Assembly (NCBI GenBank): GCA_002224055.1
Contig: AZLU01000101.1
Coordinates: 79,668-143,667, forward strand
DNA: 64,000 nt
Reading direction: 5' to 3'
DNA from: Pezizomycotina sp. ARF18
Taxonomy: Eukaryota; Ascomycota
The notes beneath the pieces were generated by a model. The model was not told where the DNA came from. It searched no databases and saw nothing but the letters and a program-made list of their open reading frames with translations. The stretch's first letter is position 1; each line of letters starts with the position of its first letter. A program made the translations under genes and the position numbers. Shown piece by piece: positions 11,206-21,937 of this stretch.

Positions 11206-12840
11206 ATGAGGACTCTATCTTCCATCGCTGTCGCTGCAGCCCTCGCCAGCCTTTCGTCGGCCATGCCGCAGGGCTACCCGACGGAACCAAGGGCCGAGCC
11301 AACTCCTTCCAGCGGAGGCTCGCCGCCTTACGGAACCAGGGACCGACTCAACCTCCTCCGTACCAAGGACCGAATGGTGGTCCACAAGGAACTAGCCAGG
11401 TGGACCTCAGGGACTCAAGGCCAAGCCAGGGACCACAGGGACCGAGTCAGGGTCCTCAAGGTCCATCCCAGGGCGGTCCTCAAGGACCTAACCAAGGACC
11501 GCAGGGACCTAACCAGGGACCACAAGGCCTCAAGGACCTCAGGGACCTAGTCAAGGTCCACAAGGTCCATCCCAGGGCGGTCCTCAAGGACACAGGGCCC
11601 ATCTCCAACCGGCTACCATCCGGCCCCTCCCAAACCGGCACATCCTCCGGCAAACCCCAAAATCGACTCCTCCTGCTCCCCATCCCAGCAAGAAAAAATG
11701 AAGCCTGCCCTAAAATCATGCGCCGACCTCTCCTCAACGCCTCCAAGCTAGTCCTCGACGAATCCAACACCGCCGTAACGCAAAAGCTAACCGAACGCTT
11801 CGGAAATCCGACACCGCGACACGTAAACACGTATCAGAGCAATTCGCCAACATTGCGAAAACGTGCGGCGGGGAGACGGAGACCGTGTTTAAGTGTGAAG
11901 TGAGGGATATGTGCATCGGTAACCGCGCGACGGCGTTCGCGAGTTTTCAACAGCCGGGGAGGGGTACGTGAACCTTTGCCCTGTTCTGTTCGAGTACAAG
12001 CAACTTTCTTGCGACGGCGAGAGCGCGGCGGCGGTTATGGTGCACGAGGTATCGCACACGTACGGTGAGACGGACGAGGACGGCGCGGGTAAATTCCAGC
12101 GGCTGGCGATGCAGTTGCGCGACGAGTGCATCAACAAGCCCTACCGACCGGCTCCCCGAACCCGTGGGACTCCACCGCCGTCCCAGGCGACCCCGACGCG
12201 AACACAGCGCCAGCCGGACCGGAACCAACCCTGCCCTCTATCCCAGATGAAGGCTCCGAGCCATCCGGTATCGAACTCCCCCCGCCGATGCCGACCGAAC
12301 CCACCGAAAATGGCCCGGAAATTCCGGGCGGAGACGGAGAATCGGATACCTCCACTCCCATCCAACTCCCGCCGATGCCTACCGGAGGTGAACTTCCCGA
12401 TGCCGTCGTCAAACGGTACCGGACTCCCGCCGTTCCCGCCGCCGAATGGTCCGCGGCTACTCCCGCCGTGCCCGTTCCCGATCCCGACGACGTTCGCGAC
12501 TGTAACGCAGCCGGTGAGCTCGTACAACCCATGCCCAGCGTGTCCGATAACCTGCCTACGGGTCCGGAGCCAACTGGGGGAGCGGATTGCCGCCGCTGGG
12601 ACCCGAGGGGCCGGAACAGACTGAAGGCGCTGGTGTTCCGCCACAGGGGCCTCAGGGTCTGATACTCCTGCTGGTCCTCAGAGCCCGGAACCGACCGAAG
12701 GTTCCGGTGTCCCGCCGCAGGGACCTCAAGGTCCGCAGCCCACCGGTACCCAGGGTGTTCCCCTCCTCCGTCCGTAGCTTGCTCCCTCCTCCTCCCCGCA
12801 CGGCGGAAGCAGCAGCGGCAGTTACGGTCGCGGCTACTAA
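11206..12840 (+). CDS. Secreted M35-like metalloprotease with Gly-Pro-Gln repeats, frame-disrupted
   Basis: The N-terminus is a signal peptide (MRTLSSIAVAAALASLSSA, cleavage about residue 19). It is followed by a Pro/Gly/Gln-rich region with collagen-like GPQ/GPS/GPN triplets (11385-11590). The catalytic domain runs from about 11690 to 12140: LVLDESNTAVTQKLTERFG, a CEVRDMCIGNRATAFASF segment, VNLCPVLFEYKQLSCD and the zinc motif HEVSH (HExxH; first His codon near 12043), followed by TYGETDED. This order of paired Cys and HExxH matches deuterolysin/lysine-endopeptidase M35-type enzymes. A long Pro/Thr-rich C-terminal region with a second GPQGPQG block ends GSSSGSYGRGY at 12840. Zn-dependent secreted proteolysis is inferred. 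At least six one-base frame changes interrupt it. In the repeat the register shows lost C or G bases, suggesting sequence error. Confidence 0.75.
11385..11590 (+). repeat. Collagen-like Gly-Pro-Gln coding repeat
   Basis: Imperfect 9- and 18-bp units encode GPQ, GPSQ and GPNQ triplets between the signal peptide and the catalytic domain of the M35-like protein. The regular spacing is broken where single C or G bases are missing (near 11417, 11424 and 11526), which shifts the frame. Confidence 0.7.
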
Positions 12841-13823
12841 TAAATTATTTTTCAAATCATGAAAAAAAATTTTTTTTTCTAATCATGCTCTCGATTTGTT
12901 AGAATAGCAATAATAAAAAAATTACATTATGACGCTTTTTTTTTTTTTTTTTCTCTTCAGTTGTCAAGTTAGATACCTTACATGATTGTTTTCTATTTAC
13001 CGGAACAACTTTCAGGTTTTTTTTTTTTTTTTTTGTATCTACAATAGCCACTTTTGACCCAAGTTGTTTAGCCAGTTAGCTAGTCAAGCTAAATATTAGG
13101 ATTGTTTCTTTCGTCTTGAGTATAATGGGAGTTTTGCAGCCTTCGGTGCACTGTTCAGCATCACGACCGTGCCTGTGAACCCCTCTCGTCTCCATTCTTT
13201 CGCTAGACAAATTAACATGGGACTCCCTCCGTGTCTGCTCCTTTATGGTTGATTAGATACTTGGTATCACCGTATCATACCGTTATGGATGGCACCGAAG
13301 CCATCATCTTACTTGTACCGGAACAGAGAAAGTGTGTTTTTTTTCACCGCCTTCCTCTTAACTATGCCTCTTGAAGAGCAATTTTTTTAGATCAATTAAC
13401 CGTTCATAGAATCCCATTTTGTCTCATCTCGTTCTCTTCTTGCTAGCAAATCAAGTCGAACCTTAATACGTGAAAAAAAAAAAAAAATAAAATAAAAAAA
13501 AAACCGAGTAATGACATGAGTAAAACCCAAGGAGTAAGCTGTTAATAAGAATCCCATATAATTTTCCTTTTTCTCACCCTTTTATTCTTCCTTTTCTTAC
13601 TTATTTGTTACTTTTTTTTTTTTTGCCCCTTTTCGTATCGTTTGTCTTGATCCTGATTTTCCTCTGGGGGGTTTTATTTTATTATTTTTTTTTATTTATT
13701 ATTTTTTTTTTACCGTCGCGATCCTTCGCTTTTTCAATATTTTGATTTTTATTTCTCTCCCAATATTCGATCCTGTGGAAGAAGAGAATACTTCAATCAG
13801 TATTCATCCTCCTCCTCCTCCCA
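12841..13823. other. AT-rich convergent 3' region rich in mononucleotide runs
   Basis: This lies between two convergent gene ends (11206 gene on plus, het-C on minus). It contains long T or A tracts near 12866, 12940, 13018, 13471, 13612 and 13681-13710. No coding signal is seen. The tracts continue inside and beyond the het-C gene. Confidence 0.5.
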
Positions 13824-16800
13824 TTACCCCTCCCCTTCATCCCCCTCGTTCCCTTCCTCCGAAGTATACTGTCCAACCCTCCTACCCCCATAACCCTCTC
13901 CTCCCCTCCTCCATACTCCCCTTCACCACCGCCGTACCTTCCAGCCCTAACATCCCCTCATCAGCTCCACCCTCCAACTGCATCCTCCGTACCTCTCCTG
14001 AACACCCTCGTCTCATCCTCATCCTCTCCTTCCCCCTCCATAACCACCACGACGCTCATTATCATTGCCAGCATACTGCCCAACACGCGTATTCCCGAAG
14101 CCTTCCTGCTCTCCGGACCTGACGCGCCCTTCGTCGGCACCGTACTCAACCTGTGAGCGACCGTAGGATTCCTGCGCGCTCTGCCCTTCCTCGTCGTCGC
14201 GGCGGGAGCGGTTTCCGGTATCGCGGCGGATGTAATCACGCCATCGTCGTCGCGGCGGTGGGAGGAGTAGGAGGAGGCTTCTTCCTGTTGCTGCGGGAGT
14301 AGGAGGAGGATTCGTTGTCATCGCGGCCGTAGGAGGAGGATTCGTTGTCATCGCGGCGACCACCATATTCGGAACGCTGATTATCGTCACGGTCGTCGCC
14401 GCGCCTGCGGTGGGAATCTTCCTGCCTGCGTGAACCGTACCCGGAACTCTCACCGTCGTCCCTACGACCGCCGTATCCAGAGCTTTCATTATCGTCACGG
14501 TCGCGGCGGCTTCCGTATCCGGAGCTCTCGTTATCATCACGCCTACCGTGCTGCCTAGAAGAAGAGTCATCATCATGTCGCGGCGGGAAGAGGAATCGTC
14601 GTCACGCTTAGTGCCGTAACCTTCACCGTGACCCTGGCGACCCTGGCGACCGTAGCTGCTGGATTCCTTATATCCACCGCTACCGCTCTCCTCTTCCCTT
14701 CACCTTCCTTCGTGGAAACCTGCTGGAACGCCTTCGTAAACTGCCCCGCGAGTCCGCCCGCGATCGCACCGATTAATCCGCCACCGGCCGCTTCCTTACT
14801 TTCTTGCCGACGTCGACGCCGCCGACAACACCCGTCGGACGGCCGCCGCCTCGACCTTCATCAGCCGCGATCTTACGCATACCCAACGGCTTACGGTTCC
14901 CGTGACCGGTATCGTGCTCCCCCTCTTTATGGTTCCTCCCTCCCTCACTCCGTCGCGGGAAAGCTGATCGCGTATATCGCTCTTCTCCCCTCGGACTTCT
15001 CATCCACCACTCCCTAACGACGTCGAACATCTTATTACGCCCCTCATCGTCGCCGCGGAGCGCGGGGTGGTGAAGACGGAGCGGATGATCGTATTGACGA
15101 CTTCGTCCGCGTTCCTATTCTCGTCGTCGAAGCAGGCGATTACCTGCGGGACGGCCCACTTGAGAACGGCGCACGCGACGCGTCCGGCGACGGGGTTGGT
15201 ATGTTGGTAAAGTGATCTTTGGACAACATCGAGTGAGACGGGTCGGAGCAATTATCGTCTCGAAGACTTGGTGCTGCTGCTGCTTCGCGGACTGGATGAT
15301 CTCCGAACTGCGGTCTCCAACTCCGCTTTGACCTGCCTGATGACGGCAAGACGAACGGAGCGATCAGCGAAAAAATAAAGACGTTGAGCGCGTCTTGTAA
15401 CTGCTCGATGAGTTCCGGTAGAATGGGGACGTGATCGAGCTTTTGGGTAACGCTCATCATGATGTCGTCGTGGAACTGCATGACCGGGAGTATCTGCTCC
15501 TTACTAATCTGGTCCAGATCCTCGTCCACTCTTCCGCCTCCCTGGGTGAAATGCTCTCAGCTTTGTTCTTGTTGTCCTGAGCGTTCTGCTGGAGCTTCGA
15601 AGCTTGCTCGGCTTTATCGCCGTCGCCAAAAATACCGGAGGGGAGCTTCGAGAGGATACCTGGAGGATGGAAGTCTGCGAGTCGTCGGCGGAGAGGCGGA
15701 TTCGAATGTTCCTTCGAGCTCTTGGATCTCCGATTGCGTTGCTTGTCGGTTACTTCGCCGCAGACGGAGTGGAGGAAGTCGGTGCCGCCGAAGGTGCGTG
15801 ACGAGGGGAACTGGCAAAAAGTAAGGGAGAATTCGGTTAGCATGGAATACTATTACATTATCAAATTCCCATGTGGAAAATTGGAGATAAATAAAAAAGG
15901 GGACTTTTTTTTTTGTTTTTTTTTTTTTTTTTTGAACTTCACCTTCCTCCAGCACGCCCAGCTCAACCTCCGTCCCCTCCCCGGACGTGAGGAAAAGACA
16001 CCATCCTCACCAATCTCCCTCAAGCAAAGCTCCGTGTAATTACTATGCGCCGAAAAATCCTCAAGACAATGCGTAGCGGTCCCCAAAAGCCTCAGGCTTC
16101 ACACCAATCCTCCTCCTCTTCTCCCGCCCAAACTTCCTACCGAGCTCAATGCTCCTCCTCAGCAACCCCCTCACGAGTCCCGCGCTGGTATCAATACCCA
16201 TGTTTTCTTCGCAATATAATCTTCAATCCCGTTTCGCCGTCTATCTCGAGTTCTGGTTATTCACCGGACCGCGGAGCCGGGAATCGTACTGGCGCGCGTC
16301 GGCGTTGTCGGCGTAGTCCTTCGGGTTGTCGATGTGCTCTTCGGGCCGGTAGCAACCGAGGCGGTCCTTGGTGACTTCGAACTCGCGGGTGCCGTAGCCG
16401 AAGGAGAGGAAGCCGAGGAGCCAGAGGAGGATGCGGATGGCGTCGGAGGAGACGTTTTTGAGGGTGCCGACGTCGACGGCTTGGGAGTAGTCGCGGAGCC
16501 TGAGAAGAAGTGAGGGGGGAGCGAGGGGGAGTTTAGCGAGATGCATTTGGGGGAGGATTGATGGGAAGAGGAGGAGGAGGAAGGGGGGGGGGGAGGGATA
16601 GCTTACCAGTTTCCGAAGTACACCCTCTTAACATCCAGCTTCGAAAACTTCTCACCGCCGGCGGCAGCGGAGACCAAGATCGTCCTACAGCAAACAACCC
16701 CACGTTAGCCATAAATTCTCTTTTTTGCAACTTAACGAAGCTGGGAACTGTGTTTGAACAGAGGAGAAGAGGGGGGGAACTCGTTGCCACTTACAAAAGC

Positions 16801-16959
16801 GTATCCTCAATATCTCCATGCCTGAAGTTCTGCCCTTTCGACGGCCGAGCTTGACTGGATGTTTCCCGCACCGAATGCCGCGACGGGGGCTGCTTGGCAG
16901 CAGAAGAAGACGAAGAGCGTTATGAGGAACGCGTTTGAGGAGGATGGGCTCGGAGCCAT
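13824..16959 (-). CDS. het-C: HET-C heterokaryon incompatibility protein homolog, frame-disrupted
   Basis: ATG at 16959-16957 opens a signal peptide ending PVAAFGAGNIQSSSAVE, then FRHGDIEDTLL. Exon 1 ends at 16795 (GTAAGT); exon 2 is 16684-16607 (KFSKLDVKRVYFGNW); exon 3 starts at 16500 with LRDYSQAVDVGTLKNVS, then TREFEVTKDRLGCYRPEEHI and NPKDYADNADARQYD. Further on come HCLEDFSAHSNYTELCL (about 16060), GTFGGTDFLHSVCGEVTDK (about 15780), EIQELEGTFE, then HDDIMMSVTQKLDHVPILPE (15470), DPSHSMLSKDHFTN (15230) and VLKWAVPQVIACFDDE (15150). This order is that of Neurospora/Podospora HET-C, a secretory-pathway protein acting in vegetative incompatibility. The C-terminus is Gly/Ser/Asp/Arg-rich with repeats. 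A poly-A tract (minus strand) lies in the intron near 15905-15935. About ten single-base frame changes occur. The stop is uncertain; 13826-13824 is one candidate. Confidence 0.88.
14200..14590 (-). repeat. Degenerate RRDDNESSGYG-type repeats in the HET-C tail
   Basis: On the minus strand one frame gives several imperfect copies of an 11-13 residue unit with core RRDD-NESSGYG or RDDNESSSYG. Such a glycine-rich hydrophilic tail is known for HET-C. Copies differ by substitutions and by small indels that change the reading frame. Confidence 0.6.
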
Positions 16960-16999
16960 TGCCTTTTTTTTTTTTTTTTTCGTGAAAATAATGTCGAGA

Positions 17000-17730
17000 G
17001 AAACCCAAAAAAAAAGAAGGGGGGGGGTGATGATGTGAGGAGAGATGGATAGAAAAGGGTGAATGAATTCGATGGGGAGCGGTAGCGAAAGGGTTATGTG
17101 TGTGTGTGTGTGTAGACTTTGTTAGTAAATCGTCAGAATAGTGGATTTTTTTTATTGTTTTAAATTGTTGCTTGTTTTTTTTGTTGTAGTTAGTTAGTTG
17201 GAAGAGAGGTGAAGTTGGGAGAAGAGAGGTGAGAGCTAGGTAGGTAGCTCGAGGTTTTTAAGGTGGGAGTTGAGGGGAAAATAAAATAATCAAAAAGAAA
17301 AAAGAGGGGAAAGCTCTCTACCAAAAAAAAAAAAAAAAAAAAGGAAAGATCGAAGAGGAATCAAAAGTAACACAGCAGTGTTCTCTTCAAGCGAGTAAGC
17401 TGCTTTATCTCCCACCAATTCAATGCTATTGCGATAAGAGAGCACCGGAGCAGGAAACTGCGAAGGGAAAGAAGACAACAGCTCGTGGCTTCTGATTTTT
17501 TTTTTTTTTTTTTTTTTTTCTTCTCATGCTTGACTTCAATTCTGGGCAAAGAGGGGTCAAGCAGCTTGCAAATGCTTGGAAGCTCTCTCTCTCTTTTTTT
17601 TTTTTTTTTTTTTTTCGGGATGGTATAGGAAGTGAAAATGTAGCTGCTGTGACGTTATAGCTGGGAAGACTTGCCAAGCGGAACTCGACTCGAAAAAAGA
17701 AAGAAAGAAAGAAGAGCACCACCTTAATAC
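17000..17730. other. Simple-repeat-rich 5' flank of het-C
   Basis: No gene is seen. The stretch contains a (GT)n run near 17098-17114, A or T tracts at about 17322-17342, 17497-17519 and 17593-17615, and a GAAA-type run just before 17710. It ends at the target-site duplication ATAC (17727-17730) of the element that follows. Confidence 0.5.
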
Positions 17731-17803
17731 TGTCGTCGTGCAGAGTGCCCCACCCAAAATGACGGTCGTGTATATAAAGGGACCTTCTCCAACCTAGCTA
17801 CAG
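17731..17803 (+). repeat. Left terminal repeat (truncated LTR)
   Basis: The sequence matches the first part of the solo LTR through the TATATAAAG box and CCTAGCTA, then diverges. About 85 bp of the LTR 3' part are missing here. Confidence 0.7.
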
Positions 17804-18780
17804 CTCTAACATTATAAAAATAACGCGGCCGGTCGCCTATAGTGCGCGGTCGTCAATTACTACTACCACCTACCGTATTCACATAGCATACAGCATATAA
17901 CAGCTACGCGGCCAAAATCAAAAACGCCGGCTCATACGTCAAATTATTATAGATTATAGCACAGGTCCGTATCTCGACAGCGGCCAAAAAAGATACCAGG
18001 AATACACTACGACTATTATAGATAAAGTTACAGGCGTTAAGGCAAAGAGACGGCAACAGCTACAAAAATTATTACAATAATACAACTACGACAGACAAAG
18101 CATAGATACAAACGGACATCTAGTGGCCGAGAAAATACTAAGCAAACGAACATAAAAGCTAGTAGCTCCCGCCGAAGAGCAGAACATAATAAGAATAAGA
18201 AAAAAACAACAGACAGAAAGGCAGACACAAACAGATTAATATAAAAGACCCTATTTACTTATTTTTATAATTTTTTATACGGCGGCATTCACACGAGGAA
18301 GATCAAAACACAGCGCAAACATACATAAAAGACGGAGATCTACCAATCTACTTGCTTTTCAGCACAGCATACCCTTTATACACCTAGACTCCGAAGGAGG
18401 TAGGTACACGCATTATACGCCGGCGAACTTGAAAATCAAGCACGACTCGCCAAAGACGTTTAACTATGCGAAGGCACGGGAGAAATTACTATCTTACTTA
18501 GACGACACTAATACGCAGTCTATTATTTACGGGGATAAATTACAAAATCGACTAAACTACGAGAAGGCCCTATAAACTAATATAGCCTTCCGAGCGGCAG
18601 AAGGTTAAACCGATAACACCCGGCACCCGCGCCGTATTATCTACAGCACCAAGTAGACAGTCCTCGGCAGGACCTACCATCGCCACAGTAGCCCGCCTAT
18701 AGTACCGTCCGCGAATCTTTAGGTAGTACGACAGGAACAGGCCTTAGAGGAGACCAACATAATCTAGCAGCATTAAGTCT

Positions 18781-19020
18781 GCTGGTGCGGCAGCAGCAAC
18801 AAGGCCCTCAGCCAGGGAGGCCGACGGCACCACCAACGCAGCAGCAGTCGTCGCGGGGAGGATTCCGAAATGCCCAATTTGTCGGCGGGAATGCGCCTCC
18901 CACAGGACGCGCGCCAGAGCCTAGGAACCCAGCACCACCATGCCTACCGTCATCCTTCAGCAGCTTTCGAGCACCTGGCGACAGAATTCGACGACGTTAT
19001 AAAGCTACAGGCCGTCTAGT
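18781..19020 (+). other. Unmutated Gln/Pro/Gly-coding island inside the element
   Basis: One frame is open for 81 codons with a QQQQGPQPGRP start and Gln/Pro/Arg-rich composition, resembling a gag or nucleic-acid-binding segment. A second frame contains a Cys cluster CPICRRECASH. Neither can be tied to a known protein. It differs sharply from the RIPped DNA on both sides. Confidence 0.35.
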
Positions 19021-19882
19021 AGTACTGTAGTTCTTACTATAAGCGCTACTAGCGTATAGCGGCCCTTAGTAGCGCTAGTTTATAATAGGCCTTTATTTCT
19101 ACGTAGAAGTAGTAATATAAGTAGTAAGATTTTAACTAATAATATTATACCAATTAGTTCTTATAGTATCTTATATAGTAGTAATAGACCTATACCTATT
19201 AATTATTACGTAGTATTACGATATAAGTATGGTACTCGTTAAATAAGATACTCTCGATAGTTATACTCGCGCCCTATAGTTTTTAGAAGGTATTAGTTAA
19301 AAATAGACTATAAGATTATAAATAAAAGTATTTATATTAATAAACTAGCGATATTTAATTATAGTAGATTACGTAGTAAGATACTAACTCTATTAAAAAA
19401 AAAAAGAATACCGTCGAAAATCTATACGACCGCGGATTAGCACTTACGGCGGTAAAATACCTAGTAATATAACTTAAAGAGAATAGTCCCGATTTCTTAT
19501 ACGTCGGTAGAGGGCGGTATCTAGCGCTAGATTAGGTAGTTTTAATTATTTTATTATTTTATCGATTTCTCTAGTTTTTACTAGTATTCTAGCTACGATA
19601 GCGTATGGATATAAGTCCAAATATTACTAGTATTAGCAGTAGACTTAATATAAGACGGCGGTAAAAATAGTAGGTAGGCTATAGATAGATAGGCAGCTAC
19701 ATTTTTAGCTACATAGTAGTAGAGTATAAAGCGTACGCGCCGTATTAATTTTCTTTTATTTCTTATTTTATATCTAGTAGATTTTATAGCTAGTTTAGAG
19801 TTTAACAGGTTTATAGGCTCTAATAGATACTATACTAGCGGTATTAAGAGTATTAAGGGACAATACTCTAGGTAGGGTAGTA

Positions 19883-20070
19883 TATCGTCATACAGAGTAC
19901 CCGCACCTAAAATAACGGTCGTATATATAAAGAGGACACCCAAAATGACGGTCGTGTATATAAAGGGGACATTCTCCCACCTAGCTAGGTCTTAGTTTAG
20001 GAGATTTATTCTATTTTTCATCTATAATAGTGGTAGTTGCTTTTCATAGCGACTGCATCGCACTACAACA
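19883..20070 (+). repeat. Right terminal repeat, chimeric RIPped/clean LTR
   Basis: 19883-19935 is a copy of the LTR 5' part carrying G-to-A changes (TATCGTCATAC where the solo LTR has TGTCGTCGTGC). At about 19936 it restarts with an unmutated copy of the ACCCAAAATGACGG box and continues cleanly to the LTR end. The overlap duplicates about 37 bp, including the TATA box. Confidence 0.75.
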
Positions 20071-20074
20071 ATAC

Positions 20075-21057
20075 ACAACAGATAAAAGGCCGGGAGAGAT
20101 TGCTTACCAATGTAATAATAAATAGGTAATAAGCTGTATAAAAGGGGACAGCGGATTTCTTCCTGCTGACAAAAAGTTTGCGGGCTCAATTCGGGAGAGA
20201 AGGATAAAGCGGTTTTTTGTTAGTTGATAATATCAAGTGGAAGATGTGTGAGCGGAAAAAGAAGAGACAAGAGAGAAGGCAGATAGATACACTTACCTGG
20301 GAATTAATAAATAAATTGTAAAGCCTCCTGCCCACCGTATCCAACTGGCCAAAGGCTTCAATATAATATATTTATTATACTTCCATTTTTTTTATTGTTT
20401 TTCTCTTTCTCTCTCGCTTAGTTTCCAAGTCCACGGAATTAAAAATATATATATATATATATATATATTTTAATATATAATTATTCATTGTCTATCGACT
20501 TTCGAGACGGCCACTGACCAGTGGCGAATCGGCGACGAGGTCACTCTTTGGAGTTAGACCTGCGGTCTTGGGCCACGGGGCTTGCAGGGCGGGAGGGGTA
20601 CTGTGCCCCCATTCCGTTCGTATGGGGCCTCGCATGCAGGGCGGGCTCGGCGTCGACGTCTGTTGCGAGGACCAGCCAGAGCTTGTCTCGGGGCCAGACC
20701 GTACGACTGTTCGATCGCTCGGCGTCCCCCGTCATTAAGGAGCGGCTGGCCTCTGCGGTCTCGGGGTTGCCGTTTCCGGCCTGCGCGGTGGAGGCGAGGG
20801 CGATCGGGAGGTAAGAGCTCCCGATTCGGGGGTCGGCAAAGCTCATGGGAAGGCTGACTGCTGCTTGCCACCCACCCTCCGACAACTTTGCGCCGCGCCT
20901 CGTTGAAAACACCACGCCGGTATACTCTGCCATTTAATTCCCTCCGGCAGTTGTTCGCCAACATGCAATAAGTATCGGGATGGGAGGAAGCCAGAACAGC
21001 GGAGCCAAAAAAAAAAAGCTTATGGCGGCGATATGTTTATCTGAGTGAAGATATTCT

Positions 21058-21092
<35 letters not shown>

Positions 21093-21260
21093 CGGTACCC
21101 TTAGCCCCGGCTTTTCAGTTCGCTGAGCGTTAACGTTCCGTAAGACGGCGTTTAAACACATACTTAGGGGAGTAGGTACTACGTGCCAGCAGAGATTATC
21201 TTCGAGTTGCTAAAAAGGCAGACGTTGTATTAGATTGAGAATATTTTAATGTCCCGGTGG
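20075..21260. other. Mixed stretch with microsatellite, GC-rich island and poly-T
   Basis: An (AT)n run lies at about 20445-20468. A GC-rich block (20510-20935) is open on both strands but shows no recognisable protein. A 33-nt T run is at 21060-21092. No gene is supported. Confidence 0.45.
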
Positions 21261-21262
21261 TA

Positions 21263-21935
21263 CAGTCGCTTGACATAATTGTTGGGACACTTTCCTAAAA
21301 CGGCAATTTCTTCAAGTTCTATAATATTTTTAAATTCTCGTAACTCACTCAATTTTTAGCGGATTTTGTAAAATTAAAAATCTAGGTATATTATATAAAT
21401 AATATTAACATATTAAATTTTATAAAATTTTATAATATATTAAATTTTATTATTTTTTTAAACCTTTTATATATAAATAGTATATCTTATCTTTAAACTT
21501 ATATTACAACATCAATATTTTATAAAATTTTTATAAAATTAAAATATATTATAAATAATATATTAATCTAATACATATTCTAATTTTATAAAATTTTATT
21601 AAAAATTTATAACGTAATAATCTTTTAAATTTTACGTTACTTAAAAATAGCATGAATTTCATATAATTTCGCGTATTTTACATATAAAAAGTGCGTGAAG
21701 TACGTGTTTTAAAAATACGTAAAGTATTAAGAATTATCACGATATAAGATTTCGATAAATTTTTATAAATTTAAATATATATTAGATTAATATAATATTT
21801 ATAATATATTTTAATTTTAGTCAATTCTAGCAGTTCATTATTATTTTATAATTAATTAAAAAGTATAAAATCGTACTTTTGTATGGGAAAACTGCTATTT
21901 TAGGAAAGTGTCCCAACAATTATATCAAGCGACTG
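21263..21935. mobile_element. Short Tc1/mariner-type TIR element (MITE-like), AT-rich interior
   Basis: The termini are 38-bp inverted repeats (21263-21300 and 21898-21935) differing at a single base, beginning CAGTCGCTTGA. Each is flanked by TA (21261-21262 and 21936-21937), the target duplication of the IS630-Tc1-mariner superfamily. The 673-bp length is too short for a transposase. The interior is extremely AT-rich with few CA or TG dinucleotides and no open frame. I read it as a deletion derivative or MITE that was also RIPped. Confidence 0.85.
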
Positions 21936-21937
21936 TA

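Larger units (their letters stand above)
17731..20070 (+). mobile_element. LTR-bounded element, mosaic and non-coding, with 4-bp TSD
   Basis: The left end (17731) is TGTCGTCGTG... and the right end (20070) is ...CTACAACA. Both match the ends of the solo LTR at 2405-2562. ATAC occurs on both sides (17727-17730 and 20071-20074), a 4-bp target duplication. The interior has no long open frame and is a patchwork by dinucleotide content. From 17810 to 18780 TG is almost absent while CA is common. From 18781 to 19020 the DNA looks unmutated. From about 19030 to 19935 both TG and CA are nearly gone, as in full RIP. The last 135 bp are clean. A degraded non-autonomous LTR retrotransposon or a recombinant of two copies is most likely. 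Confidence 0.75.

Noticed and set aside
12131-12644. Long Gly-rich open frames on minus strand opposite the metalloprotease tail
   Set aside because: Mirror of the Pro-rich coding strand; antisense of CCN/GGN-rich codons stays open by composition.
17731-20070. Interpretation as a DNA transposon because of terminal TGTCGT/ACGACA
   Set aside because: The same 158-bp unit occurs alone at 2405-2562 with TG...CA ends and a TATA box, which fits a solo LTR better than a TIR.
20541-20964. 130- and 136-codon minus-strand frames in the GC island
   Set aside because: High GC alone keeps several frames open on both strands; no recognisable domain, so no gene is called.
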